From Botryosphaeria dothidea (taxonomy: Eukaryota; Ascomycota; Dothideomycetes; Botryosphaeriales; Botryosphaeriaceae): a stretch of DNA of 64,000 bases. The stretch covers positions 3,162,001-3,226,000 of the forward strand of contig WWBZ02000062.1 in assembly GCA_011503125.2 (NCBI GenBank), in the 5' to 3' direction. How positions within the stretch are numbered: the first letter of the stretch is position 1; every line of letters begins with the position of its first letter. This document shows positions 53,349-64,000 of this stretch, in pieces. The notes under the pieces were generated by a model. The model ran no database searches. It was given only the letters and a program-made list of their open reading frames with translations, and was not told where the DNA came from. The position numbers were made by a program, and so were the translations under genes.

Positions 53349-53656
53349 CCTCGCGAAGCTCCCCGGGACAGTAAGCGTGAGATGGAAAATGGAAAGAGAC
53401 CCTCGAAGCGTGTGGAGGGCGGTGGTCGGCGCGGTCGGGCGTTGCTGGTTGCTTGGACCTGACACTGCAGCAGTGCACTGGAGCTCGCGGCCATCGCGCG
53501 GCGCTCGGAGCGCATCACGTGCAACCCCAGCGCTGCCGCCTCGCGCTCCCACTCGCATCTCGCCGCCCTTGCGACGCCGCCGCCTCTCTGCAACCACGCG
53601 CCCCGTGGCCCAACCCTCCATTCAAGCCCCAGTCAGAAGTTGTCTCGCTCGCCAAA
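53349..53656. promoter_or_regulatory. Divergent promoter region, VMA16 and TOA2
   Basis: The 308 bp between the two start codons must serve both genes. The sequence is GC-rich with no evident TATA box. The spurious frames crossing it (for example 53247-53621 minus) are Arg/Ala-rich. Confidence 0.5.
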
Positions 53657-54122
53657 ATGAGCGACCTCAACTACTATGAGATTTACCGCAAGACCAGGTA
53701 CGCTCCGCAAACAAGTGCGGCCACGTCATGTCGGAGCCACCTGAGTTATCGGCGTGGCTAATGCACAAGAGCAGCATCGGCCTCACCCTGATGGACACGC
53801 TGGACGAGCTCATCAGTACCCGCCGCATGGAGCCCCAGCTCGCCATCAAGATCATGCAGAACTTCGACAAGGCCCTGGCCGACGTCATTTCCGAGAAGGT
53901 TAAGGCTCGTATGAGCTTTAAGGTATGCCTACTCCTTCGCCCAGCTGCTTGCCTAAAATGCTGACCCCATGTGCGCAGGGCCACCTCGACACCTACCGCT
54001 TCTGCGACGACGTGTGGACTTTCATCATCAAGGATATCACCTTCAAGATGGACAACTCGCAGCAGCTCACCGCCGACAAGATCAAGATTGTCAGCAATAA
54101 CAGCAGCAGGCCCGGAAATTAA
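53657..54122 (+). CDS. TOA2: Transcription factor IIA small (gamma) subunit
   Basis: TFIIA stabilises TBP on promoters; this subunit forms the four-helix bundle and beta barrel with the large subunit. Three exons, 53657-53697, 53775-53922 and 53979-54122, give 110 aa, close to the family length. It begins [14 protein letters not shown] and continues [20 protein letters not shown]. The beta-barrel part has [19 protein letters not shown] and ITFKMDNSQ. For the first acceptor I chose the CAG ending at 53774 because it aligns exactly with the family N-terminus (YRKTS-IGLTL); an AAGAG acceptor 3 nt upstream would add one Ser. The gene starts a run of three plus-strand genes to 59.3 kb. Confidence 0.94.
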
Positions 54123-54734
54123 GGGCGCGCCTACGCTGCTAAGGGCGATTTTGTTTGTACAAGGGCGAGTGATTGCGGAGCAATGGTGACCTGGAGGAGC
54201 AGCTGGAACGTATGCCTCCTTCTCGACGATCGGCTCCGACTTCTGATACATCTGATTTGCGGCATGCTTGCGTTTTCGACAGTGTTTGCGATACGGCCGG
54301 ATTTTATAAGTCGTCTTGCTGGATGGCGAGCAGACTGAGGACTGTCTGGTGATAAAAGTCTGGGGAAATGCAGAGCCTGGAATATGGCTTGCATTTGCAT
54401 TGCATTACATTCAGTTCGGCCGGGACTGGGTTACTCGGAGTTTTGAGGATTCCAGCACGTGGAAGGGGCATCTTTGATACCCAGAATTTAGCGGACCAAG
54501 CGGAATGTGGAATATGAATTCAAAACAGTACATGAACAGCTATTTCTAGCTCTGCGTTGGCTCGAATCCTCGTGCTTGAACAGCGTGCTTGCTTGGTAAT
54601 GCTCCGCCCATCGTCGGCCCGGCGCGTCATAGGGCGCGCTCGGATCTTCAGAGCTGCCCGCCCCAAACACGAAGCTCCATCTACATCGCGTCTACCCCGC
54701 AACATCCCACTGCGTTCACTATACAGTCTCCATA
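54123..54734. other. Intergenic between TOA2 and the ubiquitin hydrolase gene
   Basis: Both flanking genes are on plus. The 612 bp should hold the TOA2 3' UTR and the hydrolase promoter. No gene, tRNA or repeat seen; a GGCTCGAATCC string near 54550 does not form a tRNA. Confidence 0.45.
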
Positions 54735-55624
54735 ATGGCGTCCACAGAGCAGCACAACCTCGACAACCCAGATGTTCCCACGGGAAAGAAGAGCTTCGTG
54801 CCTCTCGGTATGCCGCACTCAACCAGTACAGTCGCTGCCTCCAGGCAGCTAACTCGCCAATAGAGAACAACCCGGAGGTGATGAACGCCCTCGTTCACAA
54901 GCTTGGTCTCTCTCAGAAGCTTGCCTTCCATGACGTCTTCAGCATCGATGAACCAGAGCTTCTCGCCTTCGTTCCCCGCCCAGCTCTCGCCCTCCTCCTC
55001 ATCTTCCCCGTTAGCGAAACGTACGAGAAGTTCAGAAGGGAGGAAGATTCTGCGAAGCCCGAGTACGACGGTTCTGGCGATGGCGAGCCGGTCGTTTGGT
55101 ACAAGCAGACCATCAAAAATGCGTGCGGTTTGATCGGTCTGCTTCACGGCGTTTCGAACGGCCAAGCTCGTTCCTACATTGGTATGCCCCACCAAGTCCG
55201 CGCAAACTCTAGGAAGAGCAAAGGAATCTGACGTTTTGCAGACCCTGAGAGCGATCTTGCGAAGCTTCTTGCCAGCGCTATACCACTCAAGCCTGTTGCC
55301 CGTGCTGACCTGCTCTACGAATCGCAGGCCCTTGAAAGCGCACACCAGTCGGCAGCTTCAGGCGGCGACACGGCTGCTCCTGATGCCAACGCCAATGTCG
55401 ATCTGCACTATGTTTGCTTCATCAAGTCTGAGGATAACCGCCTATGGGAGATGGATGGCAGGCGCAAGGGCCCGCTCGACAGAGGCGTTCTTAAAGCGGA
55501 CGAAGATGTGCTGTCTGAGAAGGCCCTCAACCTCGGCGTTCGGAGTTTCCTTAAGCGTGAGCAAGAGGCTGGAGGTGGCGATTTGCGATTCAGCTTGATC
55601 GCCTTGGCCCCCAGCTTTGATTGA
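54735..55624 (+). CDS. YUH1: Ubiquitin C-terminal hydrolase (UCH family, Yuh1/UCHL3-like)
   Basis: This cysteine protease trims small adducts from ubiquitin, and from Nedd8/Rub1 in yeast. Three exons, 54735-54807, 54864-55181 and 55242-55624, give 257 aa. The Peptidase C12 triad is present: oxyanion Gln106 and Cys112 in KQTIKNACGLIGLLHG, His186 in DLHYVCFI, and Asp202 in RLWEMDGRRKGP. The crossover loop over the active site (about 160-182) is Ala/Ser-rich. Length fits UCHL1/UCHL3 (about 220-240 aa) without the C-terminal extension of UCH37. Acts in cytosol and nucleus. Confidence 0.95.
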
Positions 55625-56530
55625 GGCCGAGGCCATCGGGAATTACATATACCAGCCGGGCCTTCATAAAGGCGAGCACATTTTGCGAACGCAGCGGCTT
55701 GGATAGACGGGCAGCACGTGCCAAGTCACCGGTCTGGGGCGAAGAGCTGCGGATGTGTTGCATGCGAAAGTGACGGATGAGGTTCTGGATCATGGGTGGG
55801 GCCAGCATTATAGTTTCCGTGATGGAATGCTTAGGACAAAGACAGGAGCTCTCGGCAGATTTACCCGGACTGTCCCATGTGTAAGACTTAATCCACAGTA
55901 CCCTCCCTATTTTGTCGCCTGGACCCATTCCGCCAGCGGCAAGACCATTGGGGAGCAGAAATCGCGATAACCCAGGCCGAATTGGGAATCAATTGTAAGT
56001 TCCGAACAAAAAGCAATGCAAGCTCCCCGGTCTCGACCCTCGGTGCCCTTTCGCATGAAGTTCCTCATCAACGCGAGATAATTGGTTCTTGACGTGTTGA
56101 GTTGGCCGGCGCTAGTATCTTTCTCCTGTGTTGATGTCAGGTGGCTGTCGATCCTCGCTTGGGAGATGCGTGCAGCATAGTGTGGTCGCCTTTGTCAACT
56201 AGCCGTTTTCAACCACCAAGCCATGTCGCCTCACCACTCACTTCCTCATCTTCTTCACCATGTCTCTTCTACCTCGCGATCGGTCTTCTCGTACGAAAAA
56301 AATCTTCAGGCTCCGGGTCGCATCTGCCAGCATGTCTCGGAACTTCCTCCGAGCTGCTTAAAAGAAGGAACTCGTCCCAATCTTGCTGCCTCGCACGTCA
56401 AATCACGGTCTGTCCTTATCGTCGGGTCTGTCCGCGCGTAAAAATAGGTCGAAGCTTCATTCGGTTCTGAGGTCAGCAACAATTTCGTCTCTCCCGAAAT
56501 AGCTGCCCCCTTGGGGGTTGCTTCATTAGA
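55625..56530. other. Intergenic between the ubiquitin hydrolase and receptor genes
   Basis: About 900 bp on the upstream side of the Git3-like gene. Short frames only (55590-55928 minus, 56141-56470 plus) without domains. Should hold the receptor promoter and the 5' UTR. Confidence 0.45.
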
Positions 56531-59317
56531 ATGCCCCGGATAGCAGTTCCGCCCGCACACCTCTCGCCTTATACAACCCCTGCTACATTTCCCCTACAGC
56601 AAGACTCATCTACATGGACCGCCCCAGGAGTACTCGAGCCAATCGCCGTGCCGGGACATGTTTCTCGCCGCTCGCACACCGACGGCTTGGATGAAAATGT
56701 CGATTACATCTTCCTTTTCGATGATCAAAAAAGGTTCATCGTGCAAATCACCGCAGTCGTGGCCGCAGTTACCAGTTTGATCCTGGTCTCAATTGCCTTT
56801 TTCTGGTTTATCCGAATGAGAAAGCGGTTCAGGCACAAGTACTACGCGCCTCCGATGAATCTCGTGGATGTCGAGTGTAGCTGATTCAAAGTGTTTTAGA
56901 TTAATCATGCTGCTCATATTTGGGGACTGGACGCGTGCTCTTTGGTACCTGGTCTTTGCTTGTGTCTCCTTCAAGCATGGGACAATCCACACGCATACCA
57001 GTATATGCCAATCTGCAGGCTATCTGATTCAAATGGCTACCGAGATATCAGGCAAGAAAGCCCCTATCATTGTGACATGCGTATCAGCTGAAGTCCTGTA
57101 GATTTCTCTGTCCTGTTTATATCGATTCATGGTGCGACGCAGATATTTAAGCCTCCTACCTCTGTTGTCGGCAGAGATGATCGATTGTTCCAGTACCGTC
57201 GCTGGATCTACGCATTTATCCTTCTCGTGCCGCAGATTTTTGCTGCCCTTCCGTTTGTAGGGGATCGGAAAGGAACCGGCTATCTTTCTCAAGGTGCTTT
57301 TTGCACGCTGCCTATACGCCCAATCTGGTACCGGCTTGCACTCGCATGGGTCCCGCGCTTGCTGATATGGTTCACCATTCTCGGCCTAGCCATTGCCATC
57401 TACGTCCATGTTCAGCGTGAGTTCAACAATTTCTCCGAAGCCTTCCGGCACCACTCTACTACGTCAACAAGTTTTCTTTCAGAAACCCTCGATGGAAGCC
57501 CAATAGGCACGGGAAAGAGATGGGATAGCAGTCCAAACATCAGTGATCATCGGCCTTCATTCGACCCTGGTAGTGAACAGCCCTCGAACGACCCTGCTGG
57601 TCCTATTGAGCCAGTGGTAGAACGGCCTCGGCCCACACAATTGAGCCACGGGTCCTACATGGACTCTATTACCGAATGTGCTCCTACCAATACCTTCGAT
57701 TCGAATGCATTGCTTCCACCGGCCCCGACTGTGCCTCCGGAGGGTCGCCGCAACTCCCGCGTTCGCATCGAAATTCCCACAGGTACAGCCGCTCCAGACA
57801 CGGAGATTGAAGCAAACAACGCGCAGCGTAAAAGCATCTCTGACAGTGTGCGTTCCTGGCGCAGCTCGCTCAAAGAATCATGCAACGATCCCACCGGCCA
57901 CCACTCCAGCTTACCAGCCGCGCTCTCTACTGAGCGCGCTACCGCTCCTGGACGAAATAGCATCTGGACTCTGAGCACCTTCTTCAACTCCAGCCGGCGC
58001 TCCTCCGAAGGCGCCAAAAGCACGCTCAGTCGCTCCCGCGCCTTCTCCTCCTCCGGCCGCGCCGAGCGGAGACTCGCCCGGCGCACCGGCGATACCATGG
58101 ACACGCGCATGGTGCAGAAGCGCACGATAATCAGGCGGCAGCTCCGCCAGGTGTTCGTGTACCCGGTGGTCTACATTTGCCTCTGGCTGATGCCGTTCGT
58201 GGCGTTGTGCGTGATGTACAACACGCACTACGCGCGACGACCGCCCTTCGTCGTCAACGCGCTCAACAACTTCTGCCTCTGCTTCATCGGCGCCGTCAAC
58301 GCCGTCGTCTTCAGCTGGCGCGAGAAACCCTGGCGCCACATCCAAAGCAACCCCACCCGCCGCTTCTGGAGCAGCTTCCGCTTCTGGCGCCACTACGACG
58401 ACGAGGATGAGGAGTACGCCCGGCAGCAGAGCCAGCGGAGACGCAGCAGCGCCAACAGCAAGCGCTGGAGCGAAAGCACCTACGTCGAGAGCGCCGCCGC
58501 CGCCGCCGGCGGTCCACCCAACGTCTTCTCCCCTCCTCTTCCTCAACCGCCACCACCATCATCACAACGACCACAGCCGGCTGCCACTACCACCGCCTCT
58601 CCCCTCACTCGCCCCTCCCCGGTCCCCCTACAGCAACAGCAGCACCCATCAATCCCCGTCTACTACGCCGACGACGACGACGCCATCACCCCCCTCCAAT
58701 CCCCACCCCAAGCCTTCTTCCCACGAAAGGAATCTGCCACCTCCTCCGCACCACCACGACCCCTAGTACCGCCGGCCCTCATCTCCCGCACCTCTTTCCC
58801 GCCCCTCCTCCACCTCGCCCTAGACCTCCCGCCTTCGTCTTCCTCGCCGACATCCAGCGTCGGCAGCGCAGGCATGGGCACGTCCCTCACCGCGCTCGCC
58901 CGCCGCGGCCTCAAGCGCGCCAGCATCATGGCCACGTCGGCGGCAGTAGCGGCGGCGGCGGCGGCTGGTAGCGGCGAGGCGTCGACGGACGCGCAGAAGG
59001 CGGCCAGGGAGCTGGCGTACGAGCGCCTGGCGTGGGAGCGCAGGGAGCAGCGGCAGCGGTCGCGGCAGCAGTCGCAGCGGTTGGAAGGGCAGCTGGGTGG
59101 CAGAAGGATGAGTCGGAGGGTCAGTACGGGGGATTTGGCGGGCGCGGTGGGTGCGGCAGGGGGGTATTGTGGGGGTGGGGGGAGTTTGCCTGTTGTGGCT
59201 GGGCCGGTGCCGGGGACGGTGGGGAGGACGAGGGAGTGGTGGGAGGGAGGGGGGAGTAGGGGTGGTGGTGGTGCTAGTCCTGGGTGGTGTAGTGAGGGGG
59301 AGGGGGAGAGTCCATAG
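56531..59317 (+). CDS. Git3-type G protein-coupled receptor (glucose/nutrient sensor-like)
   Basis: Git3/Gpr1-type receptors signal carbon-source status to the cAMP pathway; the ligand here is inference. Exons 56531-56838, 56900-57051 and 57102-59317 give 891 aa. The second intron has a GC donor (AG/GCAAGA) and still joins frame exactly into the family segment ATEIS-DFSVLFISIHGATQ. Seven helices are visible: FIVQITAVVAAVTSLILVSI, LIMLLIFGDWTRALWYLVFA, the GYLIQMATEIS helix, WIYAFILLVPQIFAALPFV, LAWVPRLLIWFTILGLAIAI, VFVYPVVYICLWLMPFVALC and NALNNFCLCFIGAVNAVVFS. The third cytoplasmic loop is long (about 230 residues, Ser-rich), as in Git3 and Gpr1, and the C-terminal tail is very long (about 330 residues, Pro, Ser and Gly-rich). 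The Git3 C-terminal domain (helices 6-7, ending in WREKPWRHI) is well matched. Confidence 0.92.
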
Positions 59318-59583
59318 AGTGTAATGGAATCGGGGGGGATCTCGGTTTGTGATGATGTTATGAATATAAGGTAGAGTCTTTATGGAAGCTTTCTCTTTTG
59401 GCTGTTTTGATGTGTAATGAGAGTGTAAAAGAACGATGTTTACTTACCGCAGATGGCTTCCACGGTTTTTTTTTTTCCACGGGGACGGCGGTGATGGTCA
59501 GAGGCCTGGAATGAGGCGTGGCACAGGTTCGTAGGCCAAGAAGGGCTGTATAGTGCAATGGAATAGGAGGGAGAAAGATAGGT

Positions 59584-59606
59584 AGGGAGGGAGGGAGGGA
59601 GGGAGG
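59584..59606. repeat. (GGGA)n microsatellite
   Basis: Five to six copies of GGGA just downstream of the receptor gene. Confidence 0.85.
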
Positions 59607-62359
59607 AAGGTCCATCCAGTAGTATCGGGTAGAGCTTTTGATCATGCTTCTCTCTGTTCTGAAAATTAATGGTCCTTGAGCTCGTACTTCCACGCCTTTG
59701 ATAGCAAGGAAATTAGTAAAATAGGTTTGATCAATGGAGCTAAAAGCAACGAATTTCAAGTTGCCGCGGTATTCTGCCCTGAAAGTCGTCAAAAGGATAT
59801 CAAGAGCTGACAAGCTAATCGCGCCAGATTGGGTAAATGTATATTGCGGATTTCGAGAGCTGAAAATGACTGGCATGTGCAATCTTACTTCATGGATAAG
59901 ACGCTAAGGGGCGTGAACGAGGCTCAGCTTCGCTGTACACCTTCTTATTCAGGTACCCTTCCGCTTGTTATTCACCTTACCTTTCACTTCCTCCGTGTAC
60001 ATGCGTATCTAAGCGTCCTCGCGCGGCTTAGCGGCGGCAACTTCTCTTTGAGATACGAGGTGGTTGAGTTTATGCAGCTGGAATTCCTATTTCAGGATAA
60101 AGGGGACCGCAAGGCTGTGCAGGCAACAAAGCTTGAGTGATAGAGAACAGGCTCTGTGGTGTACTACATTGGAGGGGAAAATGTATCGGGTTGGCTTTTG
60201 CAAGAAGTTTCGGGTAACACCACATCCAGTGGTCTGACTGTGAATCCATCCAGGCGGCGACAATGACCAGCTCCGTACCCATCTGCTCTAATTTCAAAGA
60301 CGTGATATATACACTCACTAATTCTCTTGTTTTGTTTTGCCCCAATCTCTAGCGGGACTTTCTCTTCTGGCACAAGCCATCGCAAATTTAAATTTCCGCA
60401 AGCTTCGGACTCAGACGAAAGATTCATATATGGATGGAACGACGAATAAAGAGATTTTAACACATAGAAAGCATACCATCCAGCCCTCTTTCGGACCGAG
60501 AGCCAAGATAGCAATCAAGAAAATATTGTCAAAGATGGGTCTCATCACCATGAAAATACCGCTTTAGATGGAGTCACACCACGTAGTTCAATCTAGATTT
60601 CAAAGGCTCTGTGGAAGTTCTGCCATCGGCGCTTGAGACTTGATGAAATGAAATGGATGAATCAATCATAATGAGTGAATGAATGACTGAATTCTTGAGT
60701 AACTGGAGACTATCTGCAGCTAAATAGACACGGCTGACAAATCATCAGACTAATGACAAATACCAAAAACAGTGTTGATACCATGATGGTCGAATTTGTG
60801 TATGAAACCTGATACATGAGTATTGCAGATCAGGTTACAGCTGATCTCAATTTCCATCAAGACTCGTGAGACTCAAGTGGAATATGCGGAAAATATGTCT
60901 GATAACAGAAGGCAAGACTCAATACCCTCTCTCGGCGGATGTGGCACGCGTGGCACATACTCCGGAGGCCGAATTTGGGCAAGTTAGAAGCCCTTTATAA
61001 GCGAAGGTCTTATACGGGAGGAGCGGAAACGAAGAGTGGACGGATGAGGAGGTTTAAGATTGATATCAGGGTAGCGAAGAAAGCTCAATGACTTTGTTTC
61101 TTTGTACTTGCGTAGCCTTTTAGTTTCCAGATGTGGCTGTTCTAATATCATGGGAAATGTGTCAGCGAGGGTTGCAGTGTGATGAAATCATGCTTCCACT
61201 CCACTTCGAGTAAATGCTGTCGCCCACCAATCTCAACTGTAAATACTTATTATATTAGCTTCAGAATTCTTACATGTTTCATCATCACGATGTTTTAGCA
61301 GCTTTTTTTTCAATTTGATTGGGCAAGGACGTAAGGGAAATAATTTTAGAAAACTACTGAACGCAAGACAAAAGTAATCTTGGGTGTATGGTGCGGTTCG
61401 CCCTAGACTGCAGAACACACGCGCCTTTGTGAAAAAGAGGAAAAGTAGTAACTTCAGCAAGTCCCGGAGAATCCAAAAGCGGAATTTGCATCCCTTGTTG
61501 GGAGGCCGGACCTTACTGACCCCCGAGAAGGTTATCCACGGCTCCGGTCTCGGTGTTTCATTTCTCTCAGAGCGCATCCACATCCCGAACTTCTGCTTCG
61601 GAGCGCGTCAATCTCGGCCTCCCGTGTCGTGGTGTGAGGAACGCTAGATACACTCGGTCTTATCTAATCTGTTCCCCCCGGTGGCGTGAGGTTGACGGCC
61701 GGGCCGAAAAGGGTATTCGGAGTTCGCACTTTCCTAATTTGGTAAGTCCCGGTTTGAGCGGTGAGAGTGACCTAAAAGTTGCAGGTAGGCAGAGCGTTCC
61801 GGTACTAGATGTCCAGTATGCTTTATGTAACTACCTGTGATATGTTGAATGACAGGTGCTCTGGCTCTGAGGTAATGACGTTATCATGTGGACAAAACAA
61901 GCTACTCTACATAGCTCATAGACATTTAAGTTTTCTTAGTCCAGCGCCCTGTATCACCAGTTTTCATCACATCTCATGACTGATTTAATTATTGAAGGTC
62001 CCCTTGATGATCCGACTGGTCTGGCTCTTCTAGCGATCGCATATGTTGCCCTTCGAAAAGTCATTTTCCCTGTCTGGGCAGACACAGACTCAATCGAGGC
62101 CTCGATGTTGAAGCTACACGACATTCTATGATGCTGACTATGTTGAACTCCGAGCATGGTGAGGACTCAAGGTTATGAGAAGTTATTGATTAAAGCTCAT
62201 CTACCAGCGAGGAAACAGAAGAGAGCGGAGAACCAACACCGCGGCAAGAACCCCAAGAAATGACACAACTAGTGTGGAACTCATTGTTGTCACTATGTTT
62301 TTCTGCTGTCAGAAAAAAGAGTATCACTGAAAAAAGAGCTCCAGGTACTTCGCCAACAC

Positions 62360-62884
62360 TCAATTTAAACGCAAGACAGAGCTCACCGTCAGCAGATCCG
62401 CCGCCACCCCTACACACGTGAAAAGCCTCATCCGCAAACACACCAATACTTGCACGTGCCTAGAACCCATGTCAGAAATGTGTCGACGGGAGAAGCTTGA
62501 GCGGCCGAAGCATGATGATAGGATGTTTCCATACCCATCACCAAGTGGAGTGGCCGGTTGTATCGGTCTCCTCATGGCTGGGCCTGTGTGTTCGTTGGTG
62601 TTGGAGACTTGTGTCCACCATTCCAAGTATGCCCTGAGCGCCAGAACGATGCTGTCATTGGACCCAGCACGCACCTGCTGATCATGTACCTCCCACAACG
62701 TGGTCCTGTCGTGGCGGAAGATGAGAGGTGGGTGCATTGCAATATTACATGAGCAAGCATTCATAGCGAAGCGATCAGCGGAGCGTACACGTTCTAAAAG
62801 ATGGCATTTGCGTTCTGTTGAACCCTGACTCCCTGGAAACGATGGCAGCCAGGCGACCGTGCTGTCACTCACTTGTAATGTCAT
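62360..62884 (-). CDS. Weak ORF, 174 aa, function unknown
   Basis: It starts at ATG 62884 and stops at 62360. The stretch HPPLIFRHDRTTLWEVHD followed by SNDSIVLALRAYLEWW has coding-like composition, but the rest is mixed. No domain, signal peptide or clear intron. It could be an isolated species-specific gene or a relic. It begins only about 110 bp beyond the SEN34 stop codon. Confidence 0.25.
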   Translation of the reverse strand: MTLQVSDSTVAWLPSFPGSQGSTERKCHLLERVRSADRFAMNACSCNIAMHPPLIFRHDRTTLWEVHDQQVRAGSNDSIVLALRAYLEWWTQVSNTNEHTGPAMRRPIQPATPLGDGYGNILSSCFGRSSFSRRHISDMGSRHVQVLVCLRMRLFTCVGVAADLLTVSSVLRLN

Positions 62885-62997
62885 GGTAGAATCTCATCTA
62901 GCTTCACAGAGTAGCAATTCTTCAAAATCGAACCCCCGTGATCCCAAATGCCCAGGAAGTAGGGCCTTTCCCAAACCCTTCTTAGTCCATCCACCGC

Positions 62998-64000
62998 TCA
63001 CATACCACTCCACTCAATGCTGAACGCCCTCACACCCTTCTCCGACCCTCCCTCATCTTCATCGACCTTTCCAAACCTCTTCTCCTTCCCACCAACCAGA
63101 AACCCCTTCTTCACACCCGTACCCAACCGTCCACCACCGACCAGCTGCATCAGATCAAACTCCTCATCCCAACCCTTACCAACCGCCAAGAAGTGGCTGT
63201 GGAACCGCAGAGGATCGCCCGGGTAGACGCAGTACTGGCATCCAAACCGCAGACCCGGCGACATGAAGTAGCCTCGCGAGTGGAGGTACGCGAAGAGTGG
63301 GTACGAGCGGGGGACGGTTGGCAACTCCTTCCGCTCCGGCGGCGACGTCGGAGGCGTCGGCAGAGGCGGGTGAGATGTAGACGGGGTGATGTAGAAGCGG
63401 TCCTCTGCCGTCGTAGTTGATGATGGTGCTTGGGAGGGTGCTGGGGAAGACGGGCGTGGGGGAGTCGCCGGGGCGAAGAGTGCGTCATCGCCTTGGGTCT
63501 GGTCTTGAGTGGCCGCGGAGGAGCTTTCTTGTCGTTGTTGCTGCTGCTTCTCCTGCTTAGCCTTCCTGGCCCTCTCGATCTTCTCGGCATTCTTCTTTAG
63601 CGCCTCCTTCTTGATGTCGTCGGCCTTCTTTTGGTTGGCGCGCTGGGCGTCAATGCCCTGCTTCTCCATTGCTCTCAGGTAGGCCTTGCGCTCTGCCTCA
63701 CCCAGACCCATGATGCCAGTCTTGTGCGCTTCGACGTCGTCGACGATGTAAGCGGCTCCGATTTCGACGAGACGACGGGCTTCCTCAGGCATAAGTTGGA
63801 GAGGCGTACCCAGGAAGACATTCTGCTGGGGATGGCTCGGGAGAGTACCGATGAGGACACCGCAGATGTTGTGCTCGCGTCTCAGGTAGGCAATGACATC
63901 CGTGTCGTAAAGCATGTAACGATCGCCTACGCGAGAAATTGGGATTGGAGGGGGCGCCGACACTTCAGAAGGCCCATCGAAGGATGCGGATTCTGTCTGG
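62998..64000 (-). CDS. SEN34: tRNA-splicing endonuclease catalytic subunit Sen34 (5' truncated)
   Basis: Sen34 cuts the 3' splice site of intron-containing pre-tRNAs within the Sen2-Sen15-Sen34-Sen54 complex. The frame is open to the right edge of the window, so the start lies outside; 334 codons are visible. The N-terminal part has PIPISRVGDRYMLYDTDV, then AYLRREHNICGVLIGTLPSH and QNVFLGTPLQLMPEEARRLV. A charged, Gln-rich linker follows. The C-terminal nuclease fold has YLHSRGYFMSPGLRFGCQY, with the catalytic Tyr in FGCQYCVYPGDP, the His in RFHSHF, and a Lys in GVKKGFLVGG. The GTG at 63963 is not the start; the frame continues upstream without a stop. Confidence 0.93.
   Translation of the reverse strand, partial: QTESASFDGPSEVSAPPPIPISRVGDRYMLYDTDVIAYLRREHNICGVLIGTLPSHPQQNVFLGTPLQLMPEEARRLVEIGAAYIVDDVEAHKTGIMGLGEAERKAYLRAMEKQGIDAQRANQKKADDIKKEALKKNAEKIERARKAKQEKQQQQRQESSSAATQDQTQGDDALFAPATPPRPSSPAPSQAPSSTTTAEDRFYITPSTSHPPLPTPPTSPPERKELPTVPRSYPLFAYLHSRGYFMSPGLRFGCQYCVYPGDPLRFHSHFLAVGKGWDEEFDLMQLVGGGRLGTGVKKGFLVGGKEKRFGKVDEDEGGSEKGVRAFSIEWSGM

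Larger units (their letters stand above)
59318..62997. other. Gene-poor stretch of 3.7 kb
   Basis: Apart from one weak ORF at 62360-62884 I see no gene. The first few hundred bases are probably the 3' UTR of the receptor gene and contain a GGGA repeat at 59584-59606. The part from 60.3 to 61.3 kb is AT-rich. The frame 59358-59882 (minus) runs through the repeat and is not credible. No transposon motif seen. Confidence 0.45.

Noticed and set aside
59358..59882. 174-codon minus frame after the receptor gene
   Set aside because: Runs through the GGGA repeat (giving a Pro/Ser/Leu run) in probable 3' UTR; no homology visible.
63963..63963. GTG as the start of SEN34
   Set aside because: The frame continues upstream without a stop to the window edge, so the true start is outside the window.
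1..64000. CRISPR arrays, bacterial operons or insertion sequences
   Set aside because: The window is intron-rich fungal DNA; no spaced direct repeats, transposases or terminal inverted repeats were seen.

Overview
The window is nuclear DNA from a filamentous ascomycete (Pezizomycotina). The evidence is many short introns (mostly 47-80 bp) with GTRNG..YAG ends, and gene families typical of this group: a striatin/PRO11 scaffold, a Git3-type receptor, a CnxE-type molybdenum cofactor fusion, a fungal class I terpene synthase and Dfg5-type GH76. The protein style (for example the HSF1 N-terminus and Ser/Thr-rich wall proteins) suggests Dothideomycetes, but that is inference. I see no CRISPR array, no tRNA or rRNA gene and no intact mobile element.

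Layout. 1-2.6 kb: two weak short ORFs only. 2.6-3.9 kb: APH-fold kinase (-). 5.8-8.6 kb: striatin (-). 9.3-9.7 kb: a possible small two-exon gene (-). 10.4-12.2 kb: GPI-anchored GH76 protein (-). 12.2-17.5 kb: gene-poor. 17.5-19.9 kb: HSF1 (+). 21.2-22.1 kb: alpha/beta hydrolase (-). 23.9-25.6 kb: Cys-rich single-pass membrane protein (+). 26.3-31.4 kb: HTD2, PHA2 and eRF1, all on -. 32.3-34.4 kb: vacuolar amino acid transporter (+). 34.8-36.7 kb: BMT2 (-) and ribosomal protein uL23 (+) from one short divergent promoter. 37.2-37.6 kb: TIM8 (-). 38.6-39.1 kb: Ser-rich secreted or GPI protein (+). 40.9-42.1 kb: terpene synthase (+). 42.8-49.0 kb: two acidic tandem paralogs of an unrecognised family (-). 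49.7-52.1 kb: cnxE (-). 52.5-54.1 kb: VMA16 (-) and TOA2 (+), divergent. 54.7-55.6 kb: ubiquitin C-terminal hydrolase (+). 56.5-59.3 kb: Git3-like GPCR (+). 59.3-63.0 kb: gene-poor. 63.0-64.0 kb: 5'-truncated SEN34 (-).

Most genes are housekeeping: translation and ribosome biogenesis (eRF1, uL23, BMT2, SEN34), mitochondrial functions (HTD2, TIM8), vacuole (VMA16, AVT1-like), transcription (HSF1, TOA2), cofactor and amino acid synthesis (CnxE, PHA2) and signalling (striatin, Git3-like receptor). The accessory part is the lone terpene synthase beside the tandem acidic paralogs. The best candidates for undescribed biology are that paralog pair, one member of which carries a 13-unit hexapeptide repeat, and the GH76 protein whose usual Asp-Asp motif reads Asp-Asn. 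Splice details worth checking are a GC-AG intron in the receptor gene and a predicted 5-nt terminal exon in the eRF1 gene. Exon coordinates were read by eye and checked for frame and total length; there is no transcript support.
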